Source: Angiostrongylus vasorum (taxonomy: Eukaryota > Nematoda > Chromadorea > Rhabditida > Metastrongylidae). Taken from it: 64,000 nt of DNA. Positions 12,506-23,729 of the stretch are shown piece by piece. Location: the NCBI GenBank assembly GCA_018806985.1, contig JADANN010000353.1, positions 186,001 to 250,000 on the forward strand, given 5' to 3'. The position numbers and the translations under genes are program-made. How positions within the stretch are numbered: the stretch's first letter is position 1; every line of letters begins with the position of its first letter. Under the pieces are notes generated by a model that was not told the DNA's origin, searched no databases, and saw only the letters and a program-made list of their open reading frames with translations.

Positions 12506-15500
12506 CTACTGAGTACCGCTTCTCGCAACAAATTCACGCTGCATCTCTTGAATTTCATGAAACCGCCCACGTTTCATCACTGACAACATATTTTTCATAC
12601 GCTGACGTCGATCACGACGTTTCTGCGCTGTCGATTTCACAAATGGTTGCTCCATTCCTATTTCAACTTCCTCGCCACCCTCGTAATCCTAAACAGTACA
12701 ATCTAAAAGCAGATCCAACTTTGCTCGAAACAACTGCGGTGCATTCAGTTGAGCGATCTTCATCACCCATTCCATTAGAAACGAGTATCTCAATAATCGC
12801 AGCAAAACCATAACCAACCTCGCCATCGTCCATTTCCTCATCCTGCACAGTTTGTTCAAGCGGACTGTTATTAAATGAAGCATTCCGAGCCTGATTCTTC
12901 GTCTGGTAGGCCCAGTGCTGTTGACCAGGTGATGCATAGCTACCACTTTGGGCAGGAGAACCTTCATAACCTGATCCGTTACCTGATTCTGCTGCCTTAA
13001 GTTGAAAGCGTTAGTAAAATAAGTGGGAATTTACGACTGTTAACTAGACCAACTTGAACATCCTCATGCAAAACCTGTAGCATGAAGAAGAAAGCTCTTA
13101 ACCTTGTACCTAGATATGAAAACCTGCCTGATGAGCTCCTTGTAGTTGAGCGAAGAATTGTTGCATAATGCTACCCATTTGACTCGCACTATCGGAAAAG
13201 TTAGCCATTTCATCCTTCTCACGCTTCTTCTTCGACTTCCTAGATTTACGTCGATGCCCCTCCGAGTCGCTGTCAGAGACATCTCTGAATGAACGTATCC
13301 ATTGAAATGAACAATGAACAGCATGGAACAACTAATCTCAAAATTCAAAGTAGTTATGAGAACTTGTCATTTCTAATAATGGCCCAATTACACTACAAAC
13401 CTTCTATTTCGACTATCGATAGCAGCTTTATGCAACGCTTGGACGTAAGAACCTTTTTCTATTGGATACCCTCTTGCACGTTCAAATGCTGAAATGTCAC
13501 AAATAGTAATACTTGAATAACTGGATGGCCCGTCATCACTGGTTGTGTGGGACCCAGCATAATTCCCGTTTTTTCAGAGATTTGCTGGTTTAGCCATTGT
13601 GGTTCATAGGAGTTCCGAGGTCAGCTTAGCCAAAATCTGCCCCATATCGTCACCACAACGGGCAGTCGTCGCCTTTGTTGAATCAGAGGGAGATTCGCCA
13701 CCATGTGACTATTTTGATATCATGACAGTGGTGGATCCTGATACTGGTTTACTCTTAGCTGAGCTTCTTTGTGGAAACGCCGGACTCGTTCTCAGCTTGG
13801 GAGGCCCTGCTGGAGGGATGAACTCCTCTGCTGTACATCGCAGCCTAACACTCAGGAAATACCTCCCAGTCATGATGAGACGGTAAACGGTTGCGAGGCA
13901 AATAGCATAAACTGTAATATTTGGAAAAAAGGCTGGTCTCATGTAGTCTACTGATTTTGAACAGAAAAGCGCGAAAAGTCAATGACATCAGTATTTTACA
14001 CTTCAAAAGAGCAGCTATTAACATTCCGATCTTGGATGAGTAGAAAATTAGTTCCCAGGATCGAAAATTAGTCTTATTCAGAAAAGAAATTCAAAGCAGT
14101 AATGGATCTGGTAACGCTTTATACTACCGAAGAGAAAAGTCTACCAAGAAGGACAAAAAGTTGAAAACGAACATCTAGATGAACAAAATAAGCATATTAT
14201 CAGTAAGAATGACTACCGTCTAGTGCTTCATGGGAAGACCAACCAAGGTGTTCAATTAAAAAACGACAAATCAGATATCCACTTCGGTTCACACCATTCG
14301 TACAGTGCACACCGATAAGAGCTTCTGAAAAGAAGTGATCGTTTCACGACTTAAAATTTACAGCTAGGTGCTCTATAAAACTTTGCTTAAGAACGACCGG
14401 TCTAGAGAACCCGTTAACAGTAAATGAATCTACAACCGAGCACCCTAAGATGGCAACAAGTTCGCAACCACCTATATGACCGTCCGTGTACAACGTAAAA
14501 TTGCATAATTTGCCCTAACGATAGCGACAGTGATTGCATGAATTCGGGTACAGTTTATCTGACCTCTTGTAAAGCGTGCAGGGAAGAATACGTTGGCGAA
14601 ACGGGTAGACCACTCTGTGCCCGTATTAAAAAAAACACCTATTCGGCAAAATTGAATTAAACCAAGTACTCCACCAGGCACGCATAGGAGACAGAGACAT
14701 AGCGAGGAAGATTTTGAAGTAGAAGTTACCATCCTCGCAGAGGAGTCGAAAAACACAAGCACACAAAATTCTCGTGGCATTCTGAATTCCAAGAATCCGA
14801 AAATAAACCGCAGGAAGGAATGCCTCATAATCACGCGTGATATTCGACAATATTTAAGACTGTTATTCTAATGTGAGGGGCACATCACACTTCCATGTGA
14901 ATTCTGTGTGGCTAGTTTCCACGTGGAATACTCACTGGAAGACTCACAGGAAGCAATGAGTGTGCGAGGAAGCTTTGTTCTCGATGCGATTAAAATCCTT
15001 GCCTAATACTTCCTCCTTTTTGGCTATAGAGGTATTTTGCTGGGTAGATTGCAGTCAACATGACCTTTCTAGGCTCCGAAAAGGTGAGATCCGCCGAAAC
15101 GTCAGGCTGTTCGTTAATAAAGAATAAACTAACAACCTCGTGTTTAGTCATCAAGCTACAGTGGCTTATCTGACTAATGCCGAGGTTAGTAGAAAAAGGT
15201 CTTCAGAACTAAAATTTACATGCTCCCAATAAATGAATGGGTCTGGACATGGCCCTCATCTTCGAATATGTTGATCCAAAGACGTAACAGAAACAAACCT
15301 TCATCATCTGATTTATCAATGTAATCCTGAATAGCTTTGTTGAATTCCGTAACGCACTCAGTTCTCTCCACAAAACCTCGACCAGGACAGTTTATCTTCT
15401 GATACTGAATGAACATTCCCTCGATTTCGTTTTTGTCATAATATCGGTCGGTATCCGTCAGGTCCACAACCATTCCCAGTCGCAGACCACGTTCTGCTAA

Positions 15501-16411
15501 CTATAAAAGTTTCGGTAAGTCACATACAATTACACTAAGAGACTGTTTTAAGCACAGAATAAAACTCATGCTGAAGCACAGGTTTGAAAATACGAACATG
15601 GACAATAGATAACTCCTGTAATTAAAAGCATAAAGGATGAAGCTGTCAACGTTGATGTCGAATTCCGCCAGAGTACGAGAGCGACAAAACGCTCAAAATA
15701 GAGCGGCAAGGTAGTAACGTGAAGACGTTTCCTATGTTAAAGCTAAGCTCTCGACGTTGGTCAACCCTGAGGGATGTGCCATGCACTCGACTTCATAAAG
15801 CATCGTTGGAGGTGACTGAGTGCATATCTGGCCTTTACATTGACTCGCGATGGCCTACCGATGCATCCAGCCAGTGCTGCTATCCTCTCAGACTAGTCTG
15901 GTACCAATTTGCCGACTCCGGAGGGAAAGAAGGCTTGTTTAGCCTTACGCACGGAGATCGATCCCATGTGTATTATAGGGCGCCTCCGACTACTGTGCCA
16001 CACGTGCCCTCAGGAGATTAAATAATCTTGTAGTAAGGCTTAAAAGACATTTTTTTGGTGTCAAGACTCCATAGTATCATAGTTTTTGAAATCGTCACCC
16101 ATACTCTAAAACCATGAAAGATTAAACGACTGAAAATTCTGTGAACAAACTGCCCTTGAACAGAGATATCATTACAGTTTGAAAGCGTAGAAAGTAGACA
16201 CGAATCATCAACGTCAGAAGGAATTCGATGCCCATATCGATAATGAAAAAGCAAATTCAACAGCGGGAAACACACCATCCAAAAAAGCTTCCAAACGGTG
16301 AACCTCTGACTTCGACTGACTTTCGTGAGAAGCCGGTCGTTCAGAGGTGTCTTGAAGACGATAAACCGAGTACGTGGAATCACCGTTCCAATCGGTGAAT
16401 ATCTTGTCCAT
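12506..16411 (-). CDS. DUSP11: DUSP11/PIR-1-type RNA 5'-triphosphatase with basic C-terminal tail, 5' exon missing
   Basis: Cysteine phosphatases of this family remove gamma and beta phosphates from RNA 5' ends; nematode PIR-1 works in small-RNA pathways. Exons are 16411-16276, 15500-15299, 14324-14217, 13488-13401, 13284-13124, 12991-12819 and 12688-12506, all GT-AG and in phase. They give 349 residues after the first exon junction. Family motifs in order: [35 protein letters not shown], then the phosphatase loop [12 protein letters not shown] (HCxxGxxRSG), then the [15 protein letters not shown] segment that marks DUSP11 rather than ordinary protein phosphatases. There is no guanylyltransferase domain, so it is not a capping enzyme. 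A tail of about 175 residues adds a Lys/Arg-Ser stretch ([14 protein letters not shown]), a Gln/Ser/Tyr-rich stretch and a charged end ([11 protein letters not shown]). The initiator exon lies upstream of 16411. Penelope-like, A and B copies sit in its introns. Confidence 0.87.
13510..13892 (+). repeat. Family A repeat, copy A6
   Basis: Full-length copy in the intron between DUSP11-like exons 14217 and 13488, antisense to the gene. Confidence 0.8.
14350..15130 (+). mobile_element. Penelope-like element fragment with GIY-YIG endonuclease
   Basis: The reverse transcriptase is gone. The linker and GIY-YIG endonuclease are still readable with frameshifts: a CxxCP-type CIICPN match is mutated, followed by [20 protein letters not shown] (about 14540-14600) and GRPLCARIK. 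Further on come [14 protein letters not shown] and a [20 protein letters not shown] end. A decayed hammerhead-like motif lies at 15070-15107. It is inserted antisense in a DUSP11-like intron. Confidence 0.75.
15070..15107 (+). ncRNA. Decayed hammerhead-like motif of the Penelope-like fragment
   Basis: It keeps GGTG-loop-CGCC and GAAACGTC, but the CUGANGA box reads CCGAAAA and stem I no longer pairs fully. It is therefore an inactive relative of the 43610 motif. Confidence 0.45.
15740..16013 (-). repeat. Family B SINE, copy B4
   Basis: Full-length copy in the first visible intron of the DUSP11-like gene. Confidence 0.8.
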
Positions 16412-16719
16412 CTAAATAAAAATTGCATCATTACGGTGGTAACGACTCCCTTAAGAGACAACAGTGCACAGTCACTTTTCATAAACGTTCAGTACTATCG
16501 ACGTCTCGTGGTGGCACTGAGCAGTTCTAACCGCCACAAGTAAACACCATTACTCTACTACGACTTATCATATAAGAAAGAAAACCCAAAAATGAACACA
16601 TCGACAAGAAACCAGTCAACTCTGGAAATGATCGAAAGTGAACGTGCGATCAGCATTTGCTCATGAAAGCGGTCTCTATGATGAAATGCAGCCGTATCAA
16701 TACGGGATGAAATTTGTAA

Positions 16720-16770
16720 AATAAGTAAAAAAGTAAATAAGTAAAAATAAAATAAAAATCAAAGTCATGT
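16720..16770. repeat. AT-rich low-complexity tract
   Basis: Imperfect repeats of aaataagta and aaaataaa upstream of the DUSP11-like gene. Confidence 0.6.
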
Positions 16771-16959
16771 CGGAAGTGAAAAGCTGAAATAACTAAATAA
16801 TAATAAGAAGAAAAGGCAAAAAAACTTCCTCACTCTTTTGGTACCACTCTGCATACGCGCACCATAATTTCGTGCGGTTCGAAATTGGCAAGGTGCGTGA
16901 GAGGATTATTGCAAAACACGAACTGATGAATTCTCTGCTGGGCTTTTCACACGAATGAA

Positions 16960-17170
16960 TCGAATCGAATGCGTATGAGAGTGGCGATGAGCGACTGCCG
17001 TCGAAGATTCCGGAACAATCCGGAAGTTCAACAATCCAGAAGCGCCAGTGAACGTCCCCACACACGCAGTCCACGGGACAGAGCCGCGACGAGCAGCCCG
17101 ACCTGCCCAGGCCCACCCCGCCCTCAGCGCCCGTATCGATCGCCTGTTGTCGGCCTGGACAACTAGCCCA
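16960..17170. other. GC-rich island upstream of the DUSP11-like gene
   Basis: About 200 bp visibly richer in G+C and CpG than its surroundings (for example the stretch near 17090-17140). Overlapping frames on both strands are open here, but none shows a known motif. It could be a promoter region, an unrecognised 5' exon or a relic of another repeat. Confidence 0.35.
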
Positions 17171-17174
17171 CACG

Positions 17175-18220
17175 AAGCGTCACAGTGGAACACTTGTCGG
17201 TTGCACTTGTTGTTCCAATAACCAGAGATTTCAAACGAGATTTCTGCCAAGAAATTTGGAAGTTTGGTTAGCTTTGGATGGCGGGTAGCACAAGAGTAAT
17301 GCTGCCATGCATTAGGACCAAGGCACTGTTTCGGTCTCGCACTGGGTCCATCAAACCCTCCAACCCTTGGGGATGACGAAATCGGTGCCAGACTAGCCTG
17401 AGGTGGGCTCATTCTCTCCCATCCACATGGAAACGTCCTTGCATGGCTGTTTCAGGATTAGAATACAGGATCAACTCGACCAGATTTTTAACGACCTTTA
17501 TGAAGAAGGTAAGTAACAAACAAACCTTCACAGAAATTTGATGAACTGTATGGATGACGAGTACGACAGAACAAACAGAATGAAAGAAATGCTGAACGAA
17601 GCGCACAATGTTTGAAATCAAGTCGTGTGGGCAAGTAAATGAAATAAACAAATAGCTAGACAAATATCCAATGACTGAGGGAAAGAAGGAGCGGAGATTC
17701 CTCAGGAATCATGCAGGGATCGCTGCCGTCACAGGATTCGTTACCATCCTGGAAGAAGCTCAACAGCAATATGGGAAACCATCCGATCCACAAAAAGGTC
17801 GACGACTGCTCGTGGTGAAGGGAACGGAAGGACCTAGCACACTTATCCCGATACTCCATGGAAAATCACGCCCAACCACTAATCAACCTGTGGAAACGGG
17901 AGAAGTCATAGGATTTCAAGGGACAACGACGCATACACGACATACCATGTAGACTACTGATGACCTCTCCGTACATACAATGCCAAATCAGTCTCTTCAG
18001 ACCATCAAGTCACATGTCGTTCTTCTCGATGAAGCATAAATGCCATATGATCGCCCAAAAAGGATGTTAGTCGAAAGACTAGTAATGGATCTCTTGTCGT
18101 CGTAGGCGAAAGGAAACCATCGCCTTAGTTTGGTGGCTCACGCTTCGTCGTGCGCTGCCCATATCGTTCACTTTCATGAATTTCTTTCCTATCGCTTTGA
18201 TATTCTAGGTGTTACACGGC
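17175..18220. other. Intergenic sequence with open frames of unknown meaning
   Basis: A forward frame at 17671-17952 (starting MTEGKKERRFLRNHAG) looks moderately protein-like. It has no recognised motif, no splice context and no neighbour, so it is not called a gene. Confidence 0.3.
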
Positions 18221-18225
18221 CTCAC

Positions 18226-18402
18226 TCGGATACCTGGATGCTTAGATGGCCTGTCCTTATGGGTAGAACGAGATTTTTCATTCGTATCTTTCTTGTGCGT
18301 TCGTCGTCCATGGTTGTGGTCTGCTTCGAACATGGTGATGTTGGCGAGATCCATCAGATGGTTCAAATCGTTGTCATCTGTCAGTGAGTTGTTCGACGAG
18401 AG
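18226..18402 (-). CDS. Candidate coding exon, unassigned
   Basis: A minus-strand frame opens after an acceptor ending tttttag and runs 59 codons to a possible donor CGA|gtgagg; without that splice it reaches a stop at 18205-18207. The translation is clearly protein-like: it starts LSSNNSLTDDNDLNHLMDLA and becomes rich in His, Lys and Arg (GRRTHKKDTNEKSRST). It might be a 5' exon of the DUSP11-like gene 1.8 kb downstream, whose N-terminus is missing. The phase does not join directly to 16411, though, so another exon would be needed. A transposon origin is also possible. Confidence 0.35.
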
Positions 18403-18807
18403 CTAAAAACACGCCTGAACATGCTGTAGGCGGGTTCTTCTAGAAGGAGCTGCGTCCTCTTGAAGCCCATTCCACAGTTCTGCGCTCCTCGATCTTTCCC
18501 GAAAGCAGTCGCGAGCCTTTATCGATCGGTGGAAGCTCTTCTCAGACAAGTAGATAGTGATTTTACGACACCAGATGGATAAGAAACTTGATTGTCTCGA
18601 GGTGTCGACAAGTCAACCCAATGAACATTATCTAATAGAAAATAGTGTTCTCTATGGTAACCTTACTCTATATGTCTTCTGATAGTGATTAAGGCCCATC
18701 CAGATATAACCTAAGGAATTAGCTACAACGACTTGGTATTCATATAAAGTTGTGAGCTCAGCGCCACAAAATGAGGTGAGATTGAACTAGCTAGCACGAG
18801 TGTATTG

Positions 18808-19017
18808 CACAGCATCTGTAACCATTGTGCTTCCTCCACCTCTTAAGTCTTCTGGTCCAAAAAGAATATTATAATGTAGATAAGATGTTCCAGAAGCAAT
18901 ACATTACTTTTTCACAGCATCTGTAATCATTGTGCTTTCTCCACCTCTTAAGTCTTCTGGTCCAAAAAGAATATTATAATGTAGATAAGATGTTCCAGAA
19001 GCAATACATTACTTTTT
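18808..19017. repeat. Two-copy tandem duplication, period 105 bp
   Basis: The unit starting cacagcatctgtaaccattg at 18808 repeats at 18913 with about two differences, so the duplication is recent. The unit shows no coding or RNA feature. Confidence 0.9.
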
Positions 19018-19059
19018 TCTATGAGAACGGGCGATATCTTAAGATCCTTCGATATTTTT

Positions 19060-19690
19060 TTTATTTATGTGATCTTATAAACTGATCTTCTTTAGCTGAT
19101 CCGAGGTTGGTATAGGTGTTCGTTGACGTTGTCGTTGTTGTTGGTGTTGTTTGTCGATGGCTGACGTTTCGGCGATTTCGCCTTCCTTAGAGCCTGGACG
19201 TATTTTATATTAGAATGCTTTAGTTATTCGGTTTAAAAGGCTAAAGTATTAATGAAGATCAAAGTTTTAAATAGATGGTGGGTTAGGATGCTACGGTCAT
19301 ACTGAAAAGCTACTCACCGTGATGTAACGAGTGGGACTGGCCCACGCGTTGTTCACGTGGAGTCGCGAGCACGTCACACACAGGGGTCAAAATATCATTT
19401 TGAAATAGGGCGCCAGGTCACTTGTGATAGAGAGGCATTCGTCTTTCCGGTTCATCTTTGGATTTTTGAAATTTATCCAAAACGCTTCAAGAGGTTTGCG
19501 CGTTGATGTTTTCGACTCCTGCGCTAGGACCCGTACAGTCACTTCAAAATCATCGCCGTTCTGCTTTTGTGCCCTATGCGTACCTAGAGGAGTGTTTTGA
19601 CGAATTTTAGCTTTCCCATCTAGATGTTCTTTTTATATTCTTTCTTCGATACTGTCGATCTTAAAAAAAGTCTTTGGGTAGTTATTAATG
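19060..19690 (-). mobile_element. Penelope-like element 3' fragment
   Basis: On the minus strand the C-terminal part of the GIY-YIG endonuclease reads DDFEVTVRVLAQESKTST, then LEAFWINFKNPKMNRKDECL (about 19620-19420), with few interruptions. A hammerhead-like motif follows at 19196-19159. The upstream endonuclease core and reverse transcriptase are absent. Confidence 0.75.
19159..19196 (-). ncRNA. Hammerhead-ribozyme-like motif, copy 2
   Basis: From 19194 the strand reads GGCT (stem I), CTAAGGA, A, GGCG-AAAT-CGCC (stem II), GAAACGTC, AGCC (stem I). Stem I pairs over 4 bp with bases different from the 43610 copy, which is compensatory change. The core has one substitution (CUAAGGA for CUGANGA), so activity is doubtful. 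Confidence 0.55.
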
Positions 19691-19699
19691 CTGAAATTA

Positions 19700-20050
19700 A
19701 TATTATCACAGTTATCTGAACGTTTTATATCAACTGCTTACACCCGCCAGAAGTACGTCTCATGGCATCTACACAGTTCTATGTACTGCCGTCTACGCGC
19801 CGTTGATGATCAGCAGTGGTGATGGTTTCGCATACTATAGACCCTAAATGCATTGCGGAATCCCTTGGCTGTCTGAGGCTGCCTAGGACCGTGGTCCAAG
19901 AGAAGGCGTTGTCGTTTTTCTTGTCGTTGAGAGACCGTCGTTAGTAGCTAAAAAGTTGTGGTCCAAATATGTTGTATACGAGCTTTATACTAGGTTGTTC
20001 GCGAATCAGTAACTGTTGTTTAAAGTTAACTTTTTTATTTATTGCCTAGT
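19700..20050. other. Intergenic sequence, nothing recognised
   Basis: No exon, repeat family or RNA gene was recognised between the Penelope-like fragment and repeat copy C2. Confidence 0.4.
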
Positions 20051-20054
20051 ATCA

Positions 20055-20180
20055 CTATTTATCGCGGCATGGTGTGGCTGTGAAAGTGTTAGCCTCCGGA
20101 AAAGGTTATAGCGTGTTCGATCCCCACCACAGACACCTGCGATCCGGCGTTTTGAAAATATCTCAGCTTCTTTGTGACTG
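20055..20180 (+). repeat. Family C repeat, copy C2
   Basis: It holds the tRNA-like core (GTTCGATCCCC at about 20116) and the tgcaaaatatctcagc-like block. Both ends are truncated. Confidence 0.7.
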
Positions 20181-20449
20181 TTGTTTAATGTCTATCTCCC
20201 TTTGATATCTTCAATAGTATTTTTTTTCGAATCGATAAAATCGAGACTTTCGATGTAGTATTGTATATGAATGAAAGGCTCATTTTATTTAGCTTTACAG
20301 TGTTTGACTTGCTTACAATATAAACTGTAACTTGACAAATTTTACAACTTCCAAATTGGGATGTCACATAGTCGGTTTCGACAGTTCTGTTTTCACGAAT
20401 TCAAACTCCGTCGTGGTGCGGGGCAACCGGCCCGGAACATTAATCATAT

Positions 20450-20826
20450 GTGGGCCCAGAGGATGTATTGAGTAAATCGCGAAATCAACCTTGAAGATGG
20501 GCTAGGTGGCGGAGATTCTTCAGCAATTGACGCCGATAAACTGAATGCTTTGGTGGGAGCCAGTAAACGCACAACTAGAGAACTTGCAGATGAACTCTGT
20601 GAAAATGTTGAAAAAGCTAGACAAATGAATGCCGTAGGAATTGGCAGCCCGTTGCAGTATAGACTCGCGGCCACACCTCATGGAACCGACGCTGCAGAAC
20701 GTGAACAAGCTCGACTACGAAACTCTGCCTGAACCACCATGCTCATCACACCCCTTCACTATCGACTTTTATTTTTTCGGCAATCTCGACAACTACCTGT
20801 GCGAGAAATGCTTTAGAAACCAGGCC
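20450..20826 (+). mobile_element. Mariner-family transposase relic with internal deletion
   Basis: The N-terminal helix-turn-helix region is recognisable (SSAIDADKLNALVGASKRTT, then RELADEL). After a deletion it runs into the C-terminal end of the catalytic domain (a FTIDFYFFGNLDNYLCEK match to the mariner PDLSPTDYHFF...LREK segment, about 20757-20815). The first catalytic aspartates are lost and the frame shifts, so it is inactive. A family C tail has inserted at its 3' side. Confidence 0.75.
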
Positions 20827-21110
20827 AGTATCTTAGCATCATTGTGGCTGTATTCCACATCTTACCCTGCCAACAAACGAAATAATGGACAGTAAATAAG
20901 AGTTATACATTTTGGTTTCCATGGGAGCTTCAGCTTAACTGGTTCAATTCCGATTTGTGCTCCCCAGATCGTTGCTGTTGACGGAAAATTGCTGATGGCA
21001 CCGTTACGGTAAAAAAAACTGTCCGAGAGAAAGGAAAAGCAAGGGACTCGGTTATTACAGCTGATACTCAATACCTTAAGTAGGACAGTTATTGCATAAC
21101 ACGCGGCAGT
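20827..21110 (+). repeat. Family C repeat pieces, copies C3a and C3b
   Basis: A family C tail (20827-20898, ending gacagtaaataag) is followed by the 5' portion of a second unit (about 20926-21045, cttcagcttaactggttcaa onward). Confidence 0.65.
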
Positions 21111-21119
21111 AGGCAAAAA

Positions 21120-21490
21120 TTAGACCCACTCGCCAATCTACTAAAACACCGACCGTGTTTTTTCTTTTTGTTTCCGATCGAAATGTGACCCCTTAGTCCG
21201 TTTTATCTTTGTTTCTTATAGGAATGATATTCGCCTTTTTGCTGCTGCTAGATTACGACAATCTTCCACAAACAAACATTTGATGTTTTAAATAGTAGTG
21301 AGGCAGACGAACTGACGAATTTGAAATTCAGAAGAAGAGCGAAGATGGACTGGTTCAATGTCCAGGAACTCGCATGGCACCGGCTGCAACCCCTAGAACT
21401 CTAGACATATTCCAATTGGCCAACAAAAGAATGCTGAAACAAGAAAGTCACAGTAACTATTCCGTTAATAGTTTCTATTTCCATATTACC
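21120..21490. other. Intergenic sequence, nothing recognised
   Basis: No exon, repeat family or RNA gene was recognised. Confidence 0.4.
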
Positions 21491-21493
21491 ATA

Positions 21494-21706
21494 GAGGCGC
21501 GTGTGGCTCAATGATCAGAGGCGCCCTGCAACAGCTTGTATAGGAGGATAGCAGCACTGGCTCCATACATCGGTAAGCCACCGCGAGTCGTTGAAAAAGC
21601 CAAATATGCATTCAATCATCTCCAAACGATGCTTAATGAAATCAAATGCACGACGCATCTCTCAGGGTTTGATCAACCCCGAGAGCTTTTCTTTATGTTA
21701 CCATAC
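21494..21706 (+). repeat. Family B SINE, copy B5 (internally deleted)
   Basis: Head ggcgcgtgtggctcaatgat is kept. About 60 bp after the head are missing, then the rest of the family runs to the gagcttt end. Confidence 0.75.
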
Positions 21707-21709
21707 TAA

Positions 21710-22970
21710 CTGCTCTTAGTGCTAGCCACATTTATCCTTGCTTTGTAAACTTTCGTACCGCCTTCATACAAGCTTTCTGTTCAAGACCTTGTATCGATTT
21801 CACATCACTTCTCTGCACAAGCTATTTCTTCGGTATCTGATGGACTTTTATTTTAACGAACCTTCTTGTACACCTTCTTATCTGATGTACTTTTCCGCAT
21901 GTGCCTTGTCTTGATTTGAAGGAGCTCTATTACATTGTGCTGAGTCATTCTAGTCGGTTCGATCAAGTGCTCGTACAAGCTCCATCTTTTTCTTGGCGTT
22001 TGTATTACTTTTCCTTCTGGGTATCTTCACATCGAAAGAAAATAAAATATTGTATTGCTATTATCACTATAGACGGTTATAACCCAAGCTTAAAACCCTG
22101 CTCTGTGGCAACGTTAAAAAAGTCCCGCTTGGTAAATTCGTACAAAGTAGCGCATTCTGCTTCGAGATAGTGATTATTCGGTACCTAAGATAGACTCAAG
22201 ATCAGTATTCCACTAACCAACGAATACAAAAGTCTTCAGTCTGAACTTCCGACGAAACCGTTCTCGACATCGGAATGTTGATGAAGAATAGCTTGGAACC
22301 GACGAGGGCTTGGTCGTGATAAAAATAACGCAATTCAATCATGAGAAAGAGAATAGAAAAAAAAACGGAGGAACGGAAGAAAGGAGGTTACGATAAACGT
22401 AGTTGTTATATCACCTATTCACAGATATGTTACTTGGACTAGTTTCTTACTAGGATGAGCGTCTCCTTCGTTGGAGTCTCGAAACAGCTGTACTAGACCT
22501 TTTCAATTCACCACTGTAGAACGTCATAATAGGGTCAGTTATGAGGCTTATGAATACTTTCTGATCACGACGAGTCACTTTCGAGAAACCAAGAGTAAAA
22601 AGCTTTTCGAAAATGCGACATTTTCCTTAAGAAAGATTCTTAACACAACGAATTAATTGCTTAGATCAGATCGTGGTCTCAAAAGTAGCTAAAAGAAGGA
22701 GAGAAAAAAAACTGATTTCATCTCATAGAACAGTTGAGAAACAAAAGTAACGCAGCACCTTTGCCATTCATTTCGTTGCATGACAACCATCATCCGTGAA
22801 TAAGGTCGGATTCGTTTACAGGTCCGGTCCCAACTCGACTTTCATCGTCGTCTCATTGTCGAATGCTAATCGAGTGTGGTTTACCATGGAATCCCTTAAT
22901 AGCCGTGATAGAACGTTCCGACTTACAACCACTACGATGTTGAGATATTTACAAAACTTGGACCCAAGTG
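21710..22970. other. Intergenic sequence, nothing recognised
   Basis: AT-rich. Open frames at 21901 and 22471 have no motif, splice context or family match. Confidence 0.4.
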
Positions 22971-22971
22971 A

Positions 22972-23090
22972 GCCCCGGAATGGTAATCGTGGATTCGAAT
23001 CTGACCTAGTGTCAATGTTTTGCAAACATCTCAGCATTTTAGTGGTGGTAGTTCACATCATACTCTGCCGTGAAAAAAAGTAATAGGCAG
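22972..23090 (+). repeat. Family C repeat, copy C4
   Basis: The 3' half of the unit: a B-box-like ggattcgaatc, the ttttgcaaacatctcagca block and the aataggcagtaaataag tail. Confidence 0.7.
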
Positions 23091-23599
23091 TAAATAAGAA
23101 GTTAATTGTTCCGATTTATTTGAAACAACGAATTAGAGAATTGATCAACTTATCTACTAGGTCAACGGCTCCCACAATAACAACTACATAGTTGGTCATT
23201 TCTACTACAGACGTCTGTTAGAAACCACTTAGCCAGCACGTGGACCTTTCTTCCATTTTGATTGGTAAGAATGACGTCATAAACATAGGATAACAGACCG
23301 GTCCAGTATGACTCATTTAAAAAAAAACATTTTTAAAAAGAGATATGAAAGAACTGCAAGAAAAAGCATCACCTTTATGAAACGAGGATAACGTAAACGC
23401 TTGACATTAATTTACATGGTGCAGGAGTTCCTTCGACAATCTATCATACATGTATAACTCGCCACTATTCCTGTCGTAATGGAGACCGTGCTGCTTTTTC
23501 TTTTGATAACATGGTCGAAGAGTTTAGAAGTTGATTGACCTATGGAAGACAATTTTTCTTTATCGCTTTAAGAGTAAAGATAAAATACAAAGCATATGG

Positions 23600-23725
23600 T
23601 GAATATCAATTCCTGACGGATGCACCATGCATTCGCTCCCATTGATAGCATCGTACTGGTGATTGATTGCATATTTCACCTATATAGTAACTTTTGGTGG
23701 TCTACCGGATGTACTAGTTCAGTGT
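23600..23725 (-). repeat. Family B SINE, copy B6 (partial)
   Basis: Diverged tail half only. The tRNA-like head is absent. Confidence 0.55.
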
Positions 23726-23729
23726 TTTC

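Noticed and set aside
16906..17412. Minus-strand 168-codon frame in the GC-rich region
   Set aside because: Long frames are expected where stop codons are rare through GC richness; no domain or splice support.
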